NCBI RefSeq assembly: GCF_002646595.1
Contig: NZ_PDUD01000032.1
Coordinates: 1-64,000, forward strand
Origin: Flavilitoribacter nigricans DSM 23189 = NBRC 102662
GTDB lineage: Bacteria; Bacteroidota; Bacteroidia; Chitinophagales; Saprospiraceae
DNA: 64,000 nt
Reading direction: 5' to 3'
The stretch's first letter is position 1, and the number at the start of each line of letters is the position of its first letter. The translations under genes and the position numbers were made by a program. The notes below the pieces were generated by a model, which was given only the letters and a program-made list of their open reading frames with translations, was not told the DNA's origin and made no database searches. Shown here piece by piece: positions 18,053 to 26,369 of this stretch.

Positions 18053-18931
18053 TTACACATTCACGTGCCGTTCGGCGTGGTAGGAAGAACGTACCAGCGG
18101 TCCGCTTTCCACGTATTTCAGACCTTTTGCCAGTCCAACCTCTTCGTAGCGCGCAAATTGATCCGGATGGACAAATTCCGCTACTTCCAGGTGCATTTTG
18201 GTGGGTTGCAGGTACTGACCGATAGTAAGGATATCACAACCGTGGGCTACCAGGTCATCCATGATCTTGAAGACTTCCTCTTCCGTTTCACCGAGGCCGA
18301 CCATGATACCCGATTTGGTTCGTTTACCGGCGTCTTTGGTACGCTGGGTCTGTTCCAGGCTCCGGGCGTATTTGGCCTGTGGGCGCACTTTGCGGTACAG
18401 GCGCTCTACGGTCTCCATATTGTGAGAAACGACTTCCTGGCCACCGCTGATCATGCGGTCCAGCGCATCCCAGTTGGCTTTTACGTCCGGGATCAGGGTT
18501 TCGATCGTGGTTTCCGGGCTGATTTCCTTCACCGCCCGCACGGTCTGGTACCAGATCTCGGCACCGCGGTCTTTCAGTTCGTCGCGGTTCACGGAGGTGA
18601 TCACGGCGTGTTTGACCTGCATTAATTTAATGGCTTCGGCTACCCGGCGGGGTTCGTCTTCGTCATATTCCGGCGGTCTGCCGGTCTTTACGGCGCAAAA
18701 AGAACAGGAACGGGTGCAGGTATTACCCAGTATCATAAAGGTGGCCGTGCCGGCTCCCCAGCATTCTCCCATGTTGGGGCAATTACCGCTCTGGCAGATG
18801 GTATGCAACTTATATTCATCCACCAGTGACCTCACTTTTTTATAGTTCTCCCCAATGGGCAGTTTCACCCGCAACCAGTCCGGTTTCCGGGTTCTTTCTT
18901 TCTTATTCTCTACAATTGGTAATTCCAGCAT
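18053..18931 (-). CDS. lipA: Lipoyl synthase
   Basis: A 292-residue radical-SAM enzyme inserting two sulfurs into octanoyl groups on lipoyl domains. The auxiliary cluster cysteines C46, C51 and C57 ([12 protein letters not shown]) and the radical-SAM cysteines C72, C76 and C79 (CTRSCSFC) are all present, as is the C-terminal RSSYHAE motif. Length is normal. No lipB or lipoate ligase gene is adjacent. A TATCTTTG promoter box lies 33 bp upstream. Confidence 0.96.
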   Translation of the reverse strand: MLELPIVENKKERTRKPDWLRVKLPIGENYKKVRSLVDEYKLHTICQSGNCPNMGECWGAGTATFMILGNTCTRSCSFCAVKTGRPPEYDEDEPRRVAEAIKLMQVKHAVITSVNRDELKDRGAEIWYQTVRAVKEISPETTIETLIPDVKANWDALDRMISGGQEVVSHNMETVERLYRKVRPQAKYARSLEQTQRTKDAGKRTKSGIMVGLGETEEEVFKIMDDLVAHGCDILTIGQYLQPTKMHLEVAEFVHPDQFARYEEVGLAKGLKYVESGPLVRSSYHAERHVNV

Positions 18932-18963
18932 GAAAACGTTCCTTTTTTGGGTATTAGCCAGTG

Positions 18964-18971
18964 CAAAGATA
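18964..18971 (-). promoter_or_regulatory. -7 box TATCTTTG for lipA
   Basis: Exact match on the minus strand, 33 bp upstream of the lipA ATG. Confidence 0.55.
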
Positions 18972-19268
18972 ACACTTATCCTTCATTTTGGTTGTATGCG
19001 TGGACTGGCTTATAGGTCAATCGCACTAAATTCTTAACACTCTTTTAGCGATCAAAGAGAGTCAAAAAAACCGGCCAATCCTATGCTCGTCACCAGGCTG
19101 TCAACCAAGAGGTGCGCACCCGTCTGGGCGCCCACTGCATTGGCCGATTCCCTCGTGTAAAACCTAATTTTTGTGATACCCTTATTTTGATGCGATTGTC
19201 TTAGCTCAATTTTCGGAATTGCTCTGGTAAGATCATTTAAATTCCAAAGGGCCCGTTCCAAAACGATA
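18972..19268. other. Intergenic region with a possible gene remnant
   Basis: A 69-codon minus-strand frame with a TTG start (19052-19261) is the only reading frame of note. It may be the eroded start of a transposase-like gene, but I cannot support a call. Otherwise no repeats or RNA signals. Confidence 0.35.
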
Positions 19269-19304
19269 GAAGCCCGACCGGCATCTCATAACCGGTCGGG
19301 CTTC
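19269..19304 (-). terminator. Terminator of beta-barrel protein gene
   Basis: A perfect 13-bp stem (GAAGCCCGACCGG/CCGGTCGGGCTTC) with a 10-nt loop, 26 bp past the stop of the minus-strand gene. On the minus strand TATCGTTTT follows, a modest T-tail. Confidence 0.7.
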
Positions 19305-19329
19305 CAGGTATCGGGCTTATCTCCGATGC

Positions 19330-20136
19330 TTACCAGCGTTTACCCAGCTGCACATTGATGAACAGATTGATAAACAATGGCGAGTTCTCTATATCGCCGT
19401 TAGCAGTTTCCACCATGATGGGCACTTTCTTAAAATAGAAATCCACCATCACGCCGGCTTCCATGGCTTTTACGAATTCGTCAAACGCACCCCAGTCGAA
19501 GTGGAGCGCCATTTTAGCGTGGCCACCGGGGAGGATCTTAAGTTCGTCCAGCCCTTTCGAGAAACCCGAGGAACCGTAGATGAGCCCCAGGTTGGTAAAG
19601 TCGGCCGCATTTTCCTGCGTATAGCGTTCGCTGCGAATGAAGTAGTTATTTGATCCCGGATCAAGCGTCCGGTATAGCTCCAGGTAATAAGGCTTCAGCA
19701 GACCCAGAGAGGGGCCGGCTTCGTAGCTGATACCGATGGCGAGTCCTTTGTGTTTGGCTTTTTCCGAAAAATAGCGCTTTTCGCCCACGCCGCCCCGGAG
19801 TACAAAAAAGCTGTTTTGCTTTCCGAAAATGAAGGCACGGGATACTTTCCCCGCCGCGGCGGTCTGAAAATCGCTTTGGCGGTATTCCTTGATGTGCTTG
19901 AGCTCCCCGATCTCAAAATTCAGGAAACGGGTCAGATAGTAGGTATTGATGGTACCGATCTGGGTGCCGATAGCAAAGCCGTGCGTATGAAACTTCAGGT
20001 CAATGGTCAGCTCCTTATTGTACACAATACCGGCCCGGTCATCATAGTAGTTTTCTCCAGAATTTAAGTATTGCTGAGCATCTGCAACGACTGCCAGCAA
20101 CAGAAAAGGAAGTACAATATATATAGCTCTTCTCAT
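19330..20136 (-). CDS. Outer-membrane beta-barrel protein, conserved unknown
   Basis: The 268-residue precursor has a signal peptide (1-20, ending VADAQ). Alternating hydrophobic/polar strands continue to the end and finish in an aromatic-terminated strand (NVQLGKRW), as expected of an outer-membrane barrel. Repeated Gly-aromatic turns suggest roughly ten to twelve strands. I know no function. It is followed by a strong hairpin and is divergent from upp, so it appears monocistronic. Confidence 0.7.
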   Translation of the reverse strand: MRRAIYIVLPFLLLAVVADAQQYLNSGENYYDDRAGIVYNKELTIDLKFHTHGFAIGTQIGTINTYYLTRFLNFEIGELKHIKEYRQSDFQTAAAGKVSRAFIFGKQNSFFVLRGGVGEKRYFSEKAKHKGLAIGISYEAGPSLGLLKPYYLELYRTLDPGSNNYFIRSERYTQENAADFTNLGLIYGSSGFSKGLDELKILPGGHAKMALHFDWGAFDEFVKAMEAGVMVDFYFKKVPIMVETANGDIENSPLFINLFINVQLGKRW

Positions 20137-20449
20137 GGGCTATGTTCTGTGACCCCGTCGACCAACATTCAGGTGCGGGGTAATGTTAAAAAGGTAAAAA
20201 TTTCGCTCCCAGGGGGATGGAAATGCGTGTACGATAATTATTTAACGTACAATTTAAGCAAATCATTTGATTAAAAATAGTCGTCCACCAGCCTTTAAGG
20301 GCGATTTGGACAAAAAAGTCCCGCTAACCGGATCGAAAGCAATAAAAATTGGTAGGTCGATGAATTTTCGCCAATTTTATGCCGCGTTAAGGGACTAGTT
20401 TATTAATAAAAAACAAGCGAGTTATCCTCTTGTTCAAATTATTTACGGA
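20137..20449. other. Divergent intergenic region, beta-barrel gene/upp
   Basis: About 310 bp, AT-rich, no reading frame. On the minus strand TACCTTTT near 20190 is a near match to the -7 box for the beta-barrel gene. I see no clear box for upp. Confidence 0.4.
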
Positions 20450-21100
20450 ATGATCTTCAACCTGAGTAAACAGGCAAATATTGGGAACCAGTTTTTGGCA
20501 GAATTGCGGGATATTCACGTGCAAAAAGATCGGATGCGCTTCCGGCGAAACCTCGAAAGGGTCGGCGAAATTCTGGCCTACGAGTTGAGCAAGCGCTTAG
20601 AACACAAAGTGATAGAAGTAGAAACTCCGCTGGGAACAGCCACCGCTAATGTCCCGGCGGATCGTATTGTATTGGCTTCGATCCTGCGGGCCGGCTTGCC
20701 CTTGCACCAGGGATTACTGAATTATTTTGATCAGGCCGACAATGCCTTTATTTCCGCTTACCGCAAACACCATAAAGACGGCACCTTTGAGATCAATCTG
20801 GAATACGTTTCCTGCCCCGATCTGAACGATTGTGTCCTGATCCTGTGCGATCCGATGCTGGCCACCGGCGCTTCCATCGATATTACACTCCAGGAACTGA
20901 GTCCTTTCGGCACGCCCAAAGCGATCCACATCGTGACGGCCATTGCCGCTACCGCGGGCCTCAACCACGTGCGAAGACTGCACCGCAAAGCCCACATCTG
21001 GCTGGGAGCCGAGGACGAAGAACTGACGGCCAAGTCCTATATCGTGCCCGGACTGGGCGATGCCGGGGATCTGAGTTTTGGTCCTAAATTGCAGGAATAA
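20450..21100 (+). CDS. upp: Uracil phosphoribosyltransferase
   Basis: A 216-residue salvage enzyme converting uracil and PRPP to UMP. The PRPP loop LCDPMLATGASI (about 132-143) and the C-terminal uracil-binding segment YIVPGLGDAGDLSFG are both intact. Length matches the family. It is a single gene, with the sulfatase gene 113 bp downstream. Confidence 0.93.
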   Translation: MIFNLSKQANIGNQFLAELRDIHVQKDRMRFRRNLERVGEILAYELSKRLEHKVIEVETPLGTATANVPADRIVLASILRAGLPLHQGLLNYFDQADNAFISAYRKHHKDGTFEINLEYVSCPDLNDCVLILCDPMLATGASIDITLQELSPFGTPKAIHIVTAIAATAGLNHVRRLHRKAHIWLGAEDEELTAKSYIVPGLGDAGDLSFGPKLQE

Positions 21101-21213
21101 GTAGGGATAATTTTGATGATCTGATGATCGTATGATTGGATCGGGGGAAATGACCACAGAACTCACCTGCCCGCTTGCGAAGCTTTTCTTTTACCAGACA
21201 CCAGCGTTTAAAT

Positions 21214-22656
21214 ATGAAAAACTACCTGATCGTTATTGCATTTCTGGCTAGCCTGCAGTTGGTGGCCCAGGAAGAAAAGAAGATGAATGTGCTGTTCATC
21301 ATTGCCGATGATCTTACCGCAACGGCCGTATCCGCTTACGAAAACAAAGTTTCCCGTACGCCCAATATTGATGCGCTGGCGGGCGAAGGGGTTCGGTTCA
21401 CTTCAGCCTATTGCCAATACCCGGTATGTGGTCCTTCGCGGGCTTCGCTGATGTCGGGATATTATCCGAGTGCAACCGAGATATTCGGTTATGTCAGCGG
21501 TCGGGACGGGATCGGCCCGGAACGCCGGACCTGGGCGCAACTGTTCAAAGAGAACGGGTACTACACCGCCCGGGTGAGCAAGATCTTCCACATGGGCGTA
21601 CCCATCGATATTGAAAAAGGCAGTGACGGTACGGATGACCCGGCCTCCTGGAACGAAAAATTCAACAGTCAGGGGCCGGAATGGCGGGCTCCCGGCGATG
21701 GAGAGCTGGTACAGGGAAACCCGGACGGCACCCTGCCGATCAAAGGGGGAAATGTGATGACGATCGTGAAAGCCGAGGGTGACGATATGGTGCATTCCGA
21801 CGGAAAAACGGCCGAAAAGGCCAGCGCCCTGATCCGGGAACATAAGGATAAGCCTTTTTTCCTGGCGGTCGGTTTCGTTCGCCCCCATGTGCCCTTTGTT
21901 GCCCCCAAACCCTACTTTGAGCCCTATCCTTTTGAAGACATCATCATGCCACCCAAGGTGGAAAACGACTGGGATGATATTCCCAAAAAGGGGATCAACT
22001 ACGTGACCAGCGTCAATGGCAAAATGAACCGGGAGCAGGAGAAAAAAGCCGTTGCCGCTTACTATGCCTCCGTTGCCTATATGGATGCTCAGGTCGGCAA
22101 AGTGCTGCAGACCCTTAAAGAGGAAGGTCTGGAGGATAACACCATTGTGGTATTTACTTCCGATCACGGATTTCACCTGGGCGAACACAACTTCTGGATG
22201 AAAGTCAGTCTCAAAGAAGAATCGGTACGGGTGCCCCTGATCATTAAAGTACCGGGCCAGGCGCCGGCGGTCAGTCACTCTCTGGTCGAACTGCTCGATC
22301 TGTACCCGACGATCTCCGAGCTGGCCGGACTGGAACATTCCGAGCATCTACAGGGTAAAAGTCTGACGACCGTACTGGAACAACCGGAAACGGAAGTACG
22401 GGATCTGGCCTTCTCGGTTACCCAGGGCGGCAACACCTTCCTGATCCGTACCAAAGACTGGGCCTACATTCAGTACCAGGAAGACGGTAGCCTGGGTATG
22501 GAATTGTTCGATATGCGGCGGGATCCGCAGCAATTTACCAACCTGGCTCACATTCCGGCCTACGCTCCGATCGTGGCTGAATTCCAGCAAAAATTGCGGG
22601 ATAAACTGGAGGCCGTGCGGACCAATGATCTGGAAAAGGATTATTCCGATAAATAA
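21214..22656 (+). CDS. Secreted sulfatase (type I, formylglycine-dependent)
   Basis: A 480-residue sulfatase starting at the ATG at 21214, which gives a clean signal peptide (MKNYLIVIAFLASLQLVAQ). An upstream TTG in frame (21175) would bury the signal and is rejected. The activation motif CGPSR starts at C72, the residue oxidised to formylglycine. Metal ligands are visible in the N-terminal IIADDL strand and later in TSDHGFHLGEH. It resembles the iduronate-2-sulfatase-like group, which commonly desulfates algal or animal glycans. No anaerobic maturase or glycoside hydrolase is adjacent, so the substrate is unknown. Confidence 0.92.
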   Translation: MKNYLIVIAFLASLQLVAQEEKKMNVLFIIADDLTATAVSAYENKVSRTPNIDALAGEGVRFTSAYCQYPVCGPSRASLMSGYYPSATEIFGYVSGRDGIGPERRTWAQLFKENGYYTARVSKIFHMGVPIDIEKGSDGTDDPASWNEKFNSQGPEWRAPGDGELVQGNPDGTLPIKGGNVMTIVKAEGDDMVHSDGKTAEKASALIREHKDKPFFLAVGFVRPHVPFVAPKPYFEPYPFEDIIMPPKVENDWDDIPKKGINYVTSVNGKMNREQEKKAVAAYYASVAYMDAQVGKVLQTLKEEGLEDNTIVVFTSDHGFHLGEHNFWMKVSLKEESVRVPLIIKVPGQAPAVSHSLVELLDLYPTISELAGLEHSEHLQGKSLTTVLEQPETEVRDLAFSVTQGGNTFLIRTKDWAYIQYQEDGSLGMELFDMRRDPQQFTNLAHIPAYAPIVAEFQQKLRDKLEAVRTNDLEKDYSDK

Positions 22657-22810
22657 ATAGGGGCAGTGATCCGACAGGTAGGTCGCTTCGACGGCTTCAC
22701 CGACAGATCATTCCCATCCAACGATACATATTCCCGATCCACCGAAGAATCCGGCGGCGTGATCAGAAGGAGCCTAACTTCGACTCAGTTTTTAAATAAA
22801 ATATGGAGTT

Positions 22811-22939
22811 ATGGCATCTTCACCGATGAAAAAAGAAATATTCGACCGCGACAAAGTAGCTCTGTGGTTTTTCATGGGCACTCTGGTCCTCGGTCTGATC
22901 CTGATCCTGGTTCTGCTGCTGAAAAATTATTTAACCTAG
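22811..22939 (+). CDS. 42-residue single-pass membrane peptide
   Basis: A short frame running from ATG 22811 to TAG 22939. The peptide has a charged N-terminus (residues 1-15, about balanced Lys/Asp) and one strongly hydrophobic helix (about 17-37, rich in Leu/Ile/Val), then KNYLT. Size and shape are typical of small bacterial membrane proteins. It lies alone in a 600-bp gap after the sulfatase gene, and a strong same-strand terminator stands about 100 bp downstream, so a dedicated transcript is likely. Function unknown. Confidence 0.55.
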   Translation: MASSPMKKEIFDRDKVALWFFMGTLVLGLILILVLLLKNYLT

Positions 22940-23040
22940 CAGTTGCTGCTCCGGGCATAGCCTTGGGATCTGAAGAACTATTTAGCGCATGTCAGTGCGA
23001 TATTTTGGGTCAAGTCCAAAATTTGCGTGATTAAAACCTC

Positions 23041-23073
23041 AACGGCCTGGGCAGTTACACCCAGGCCGTTTTT
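23041..23073 (+). terminator. Strong terminator downstream of the 42-residue gene
   Basis: AACGGCCTGGG and CCCAGGCCGTT form a perfect 11-bp stem, loop CAGTTACA, with five T in all. Between the small gene and this hairpin is a further 7-bp hairpin (ATTTTGG/CCAAAAT, about 23003-23024). Confidence 0.85.
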
Positions 23074-23264
23074 CGTCTGTATTGCTCTCCGGGAAAAATT
23101 GATCCCGTTTGTGGTTTGTTTCCGAAAATGCTAAGTATGGATATGAGAAAGTGGCCGGCCGGGATCACAGTGGGAGCAGGCCCGGCATTCCGAAAGCCAT
23201 CGGGAATACCCGATGCTTGCATGGAGCCTCCAGTCACTATGATCTGCCGCCCGGCGGGTACCGG

Positions 23265-23753
23265 TCAACTGGCGAGTCTTTGCTTTAAATAACCTCTGGC
23301 TGAGTGCATTCTGCTTTTAACCGTACCGATGGAAATGCCCATGTCTTCGGCAATTTCCCGGTAGGAAAAACCTTCGTAAAAAAGTTCAAGGGGTTTACTG
23401 TAATTGGTTGCCAGCGTGTGGATCTCGTTCAGGAGATCGTCGTATATCATTTTTTGTTCTCCGGAGTTTTCGATATGACTTTCAATTTTTTCTTCATCAT
23501 AATAGGCCGAATCGTTTCTCCTTTTTTTCTGCTTGCGGTAGTCATTGATAAAGAGGTTCCGCATGATCATCGAAGACCAGGCTTTAAAGTTGGTCCCCAT
23601 TTCGAATTTATCCTGATTACTCCAGATCCGGACGACGGTGTCCTGGAAAAGATCGTCCGCTGCCATTTCACTGGAAGTGTAATTGCGAGCCAACTGTTTC
23701 AGGTAAATAAGCTGGGAATCGATCAGGGCTTCGAAGTTCATTATCACATCCAT
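23265..23753 (-). CDS. ECF-type RNA polymerase sigma factor
   Basis: A 162-residue sigma-70 family protein starting at ATG 23753; a TTG start at 23792 is possible but less likely. Region 2 (about 10-75) includes DLFQDTVVRIW and the FKAWSSMIMRNLFINDYRK segment. Region 4 (about 105-155) contains YEGFSYREIAEDMGISIGTV, a helix-turn-helix contacting the -35 element. It lacks regions 1 and 3, as ECF factors do. It is divergent from a small membrane protein gene, and the gap contains a 10-bp inverted repeat. Confidence 0.88.
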   Translation of the reverse strand: MDVIMNFEALIDSQLIYLKQLARNYTSSEMAADDLFQDTVVRIWSNQDKFEMGTNFKAWSSMIMRNLFINDYRKQKKRRNDSAYYDEEKIESHIENSGEQKMIYDDLLNEIHTLATNYSKPLELFYEGFSYREIAEDMGISIGTVKSRMHSARGYLKQRLAS

Positions 23754-23789
23754 GATTTTCGGTTTTTGTGGAAAGGACAGGAATCCGGA

Positions 23790-23863
23790 CAAAGGTCACC
23801 CGTATGGCTGCAAAAAATTGATGCCGCTTAATCTGTAGCGCCTGGAGTCGATTGTGACCTTTG
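23790..23863. promoter_or_regulatory. Inverted repeat CAAAGGTCAC / GTGACCTTTG between divergent genes
   Basis: Perfect 10-bp arms at 23790-23799 and 23854-23863 are separated by 54 bp. Each arm reads GTGACCTTTG in the direction of the gene it faces, so each could be a promoter element (ending CCTTTG) for the sigma factor gene on one side and the 89-residue protein on the other. The symmetry suggests shared control, possibly by the sigma factor itself. Confidence 0.45.
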
Positions 23864-23926
23864 GTAAGCAGCCAGTCTTTTAGGGGATGAATGGAATTGC
23901 TCTTTTAAGACCTTAAAATATACACC

Positions 23927-24196
23927 ATGGATCAGGATCAGCTTCGTCGGCACGGCCCCAAGGTTATTTTTCTTCTTCTGGCACTCCTGTTATTATTTCT
24001 CCTCTGGCCGGATTTAACCGATACCGGAGAGGAGAAAGAAAAGGTGCTGGAAGATCAGACCCGGATAGAACAGGAGGAACAAGCCGGCATTGAGAGCGCC
24101 GAAGAAAATACGACTCTGAAGCCGGCGCCGGAACTACGCGACGAAATAAGAGAAGTACCGGATACGATTCCCACTAATCTGGACTCAATTAAGTAA
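23927..24196 (+). CDS. Small membrane-anchored acidic protein
   Basis: An 89-residue protein with a short cytoplasmic N-terminus (MDQDQLRRHGPK), one Leu-rich transmembrane helix (about 13-28) and an extracytoplasmic tail of Glu-rich, Pro-containing, probably disordered sequence. It is divergent from the ECF sigma gene with matching promoter-like arms, so it could take part in sigma control. It has no recognisable anti-sigma (zinc-binding or FecR) domain. Function unknown. Confidence 0.65.
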   Translation: MDQDQLRRHGPKVIFLLLALLLLFLLWPDLTDTGEEKEKVLEDQTRIEQEEQAGIESAEENTTLKPAPELRDEIREVPDTIPTNLDSIK

Positions 24197-24347
24197 TTCA
24201 AGTTTCGATACTTGAATTGTAGAGAGTAGATGGTAAAGCGTAGAGAGACTGCAACCGTTAAAATGAGCGATTTTGCTCCATTTTAACGATAGGTAATCCC
24301 TCTACCCGCTACTCTCTACCCGCTACCTAAGTTACATCGCAACTTAG
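24195..24347. repeat. Intergenic element of three hairpins and GTAGAGAG repeats
   Basis: Three perfect stems lie within 150 bp: AATTCAAGT/ACTTGAATT (24195-24218, starting inside the stop codon), CGTTAAAATG/CATTTTAACG (24256-24288) and CTAAGTT/AACTTAG (24327-24347). Between them, GTAGAGAG-type copies on one side face CTCTAC-type copies on the other. The whole looks like a REP-type or mobile palindromic element. Confidence 0.6.
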
Positions 24348-24412
24348 ATTAAATAAGAAAAGTGACCTCTCCCAAAGCGCTTGTCCTATCCGTAAACCAA
24401 ATCCATTATGCT

Positions 24413-24859
24413 ATGAAAAAGATCAAGATCGCAGTAATCGCCGGGATAACCGTCCTGAGCGCCTGCGAACAGGTCATTGACCCTTCGGATCAGGCCAAAG
24501 AACGCACGCCGGAAAATACTACGGTATTTGAAGCCTACGCGGTGACGGATGCCAATGCCTCGGTTCAGGCTTTCGGAGAAGTAGTGGAGGCCTTTGAAAA
24601 AAATGATGAGGGATTAGTCGCCCGGAAACTCCAGACCGGGATCAATGCGCTGGCCAACGAAGGCAAAAGTCTCAACGGCCAAACGAAAGTCCGGCTGGAC
24701 CGCGCCATACGGAAGCTGGAGCAACTGCGCACGAACGTGATCGACGGTAAAGTGCCCAATATTGACGAGCTGCTGACCGCAATCTCCACCGCAGAGCAGG
24801 ATGTACCCCATAAACTACTGGCCGGCTACGCGGAAACGGAAGTTGAACCGGGATCTTAG
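24413..24859 (+). CDS. Predicted lipoprotein, unknown function
   Basis: A 148-residue precursor starting at ATG 24413; an in-frame GTG at 24362 would put 17 residues before the signal. The lipobox LSAC places the lipidated cysteine at residue 18. The mature part is short, helical and charged (about 45-130), probably a helical bundle. No family recognised. A second exported-protein gene follows after 119 bp that include a perfect 8-bp hairpin. Confidence 0.7.
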   Translation: MKKIKIAVIAGITVLSACEQVIDPSDQAKERTPENTTVFEAYAVTDANASVQAFGEVVEAFEKNDEGLVARKLQTGINALANEGKSLNGQTKVRLDRAIRKLEQLRTNVIDGKVPNIDELLTAISTAEQDVPHKLLAGYAETEVEPGS

Positions 24860-24931
24860 CTATCGTTTCGGCACCTCCATCCGTATCCAAAAAACCGGGA
24901 ACAATACCGCAAAAGACCAAAAATATCATAA

Positions 24932-24955
24932 TCGGCAGGGATTCGATCCTGCCGA
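24932..24955 (+). other. Hairpin in the leader of the PepSY-like gene
   Basis: TCGGCAGG and CCTGCCGA form a perfect 8-bp stem with loop GATTCGAT, 23 bp before the ATG at 24979. No T-run follows, so it is not a classical terminator. Confidence 0.4.
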
Positions 24956-24978
24956 AAGAACCACAAAAATTACCAGTC

Positions 24979-25530
24979 ATGAAAAAGCAAATTGCATTAT
25001 TCGTACTATCAGCCTTGACGGTAACGACGGTATCCGCCCAAGAAATGCTATTCTCCGCCAAATTGAAAAAAGAAGAAATTCCGGCCGTGGTGATCACCGC
25101 GCAGGAAAGTGATTATCCGGGTATGGAGATCACCGATTACGAGGCCGTGCCGCTGGAATTTATTGGAGAAGACTGGATCGTGCACCCCAACACGGCAGCC
25201 TTCGCCAATAAAGATTACGATACTTACCTGATCACCTTCTCGGGCGATCGACTGAAGGGGCAGGCTACTTACGATAGAGACGGTAACCTGATCTCGGCCC
25301 GCGAACGCATGGAAAACGTGCCGCTACCGCATTACATCCAGAGAGCCGTTGCTCAATCCTATCCCGGATGGGCGATGGCCATGGACCACGAGTTGTTGAC
25401 TATTAACCGAAAAGGCCAGAAACGCGTGTACTACAGGATCGAACTTGATAAAGCTGGAAAAACTAGAAATGTAGTGTACGACGGTAATGCCAACGAAGTG
25501 AAAGAAGGTAAAGTCCATCATCTGGGATAG
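24979..25530 (+). CDS. Secreted PepSY-like domain protein
   Basis: A 183-residue precursor with signal peptide (1-20, ending TVSAQ). The region from about 70 to 180 shows the strand/helix order of periplasmic PepSY-like (DUF2874) proteins: TYDRDGNLISARE, a helix with LPHYIQRAVAQSYPGW, then YYRIELDKAGKTRNVVYDG. These are often found near two-component systems in Bacteroidota; here a LytTR regulator and hybrid kinase follow. A direct functional link is inference. A terminator separates it from the regulator gene. Confidence 0.65.
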   Translation: MKKQIALFVLSALTVTTVSAQEMLFSAKLKKEEIPAVVITAQESDYPGMEITDYEAVPLEFIGEDWIVHPNTAAFANKDYDTYLITFSGDRLKGQATYDRDGNLISARERMENVPLPHYIQRAVAQSYPGWAMAMDHELLTINRKGQKRVYYRIELDKAGKTRNVVYDGNANEVKEGKVHHLG

Positions 25531-25552
25531 TTTCATTGCGAAGTAGAAGCGG

Positions 25553-25596
25553 TGGTCTGTCGGCTGGTCCTGTCACCAGTCCGGCAGACCATTTTC
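25553..25596 (+). terminator. Terminator between PepSY-like and LytTR genes
   Basis: TGGTCTGTCGG pairs with CCGGCAGACCA (11 bp, one T-G); an inner CTGGT/ACCAG stem is nested in the loop, and TTTTCT follows. Confidence 0.75.
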
Positions 25597-25608
25597 TATT
25601 AAGCTGCT

Positions 25609-25616
25609 TATCTTTG
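25609..25616 (+). promoter_or_regulatory. -7 box TATCTTTG for the LytTR regulator
   Basis: Exact TAnnTTTG match 20 bp before the ATG, just after the preceding terminator, implying a very short leader. Confidence 0.55.
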
Positions 25617-25636
25617 GGCGGGTAAAACGGAAAGAA

Positions 25637-26329
25637 ATGAAATGCCTGATCGTAGACGATAACCCACTGGCCAGACTGGCATTGAAAAAAATGCTGGGCG
25701 GCGTAGCGGACCTGATCCTAATCGGGGAATGTGAAAATGCCATGGCGGCCTATAATCTGCTGCAAAAAGAACCGGCGGATGTACTTTTCCTGGATGTGGA
25801 AATGCCCGGCATGTCGGGGCTGGACCTCCTGAAAAGTCTGGATTACCAGCCGCAGGTGGTGCTGATCACTTCCAAAAAGGATTACGCCGCAGATGGTTTT
25901 GACCTGGAGGTTGTCGATTATATTGTAAAACCGGTTGAAATGCCGCGATTGTTGAAAGCCGTACAGCGCGCGCGGGACCGGTGGATACAGGCAGGCGGTT
26001 CCGGACAGGAAGGTACCGGGTCCACTATTTTTATCCGCGTAAACAATCAGCTGCTGAGCGTCAGGTACGAAGATATTCTCCAGGTACAGGCGCTGGGGGA
26101 TTATGTCGTTTTCGTGACGGCGGACAAAAAATATCCCGTGCATCTGACCATGAAAGTGGTCGAGGAACGGCTGCCGGCAGATCGCTTCCTGCGCGTGCAT
26201 CGCAGCCACATCGTAGCCGTGGATAAAATTACGAACCTGGAACAGAATTCACTACTTATCGATGATCAGGTGGTTCCCGTCAGCGAGGGGTATAAAAAGG
26301 CGCTGATGGAGCGATTGAATATATTTTAG
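25637..26329 (+). CDS. LytTR-family response regulator
   Basis: A 230-residue regulator. The receiver domain (1-118) has the acidic pair D7-D8, phosphoacceptor D53 (FLDVEMPG) and K104-P105 in VKPVE. A LytTR DNA-binding domain (about 130-230) shows the [26 protein letters not shown] and [15 protein letters not shown] hallmarks. LytTR proteins bind pairs of short direct repeats spaced about two helical turns. Such repeats lie upstream of the sigma-factor gene at 28721. The hybrid kinase gene follows after 40 bp. Confidence 0.92.
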   Translation: MKCLIVDDNPLARLALKKMLGGVADLILIGECENAMAAYNLLQKEPADVLFLDVEMPGMSGLDLLKSLDYQPQVVLITSKKDYAADGFDLEVVDYIVKPVEMPRLLKAVQRARDRWIQAGGSGQEGTGSTIFIRVNNQLLSVRYEDILQVQALGDYVVFVTADKKYPVHLTMKVVEERLPADRFLRVHRSHIVAVDKITNLEQNSLLIDDQVVPVSEGYKKALMERLNIF

Positions 26330-26369
26330 GGACCGAATCTGCGGTGGGCCATTTGAAAAAACAGCGTGT

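Noticed and set aside
19052-19261. 69-codon minus-strand frame with a faint transposase-like look
   Set aside because: Starts with TTG, no catalytic motif and no inverted repeats; too weak to annotate as an insertion sequence remnant.
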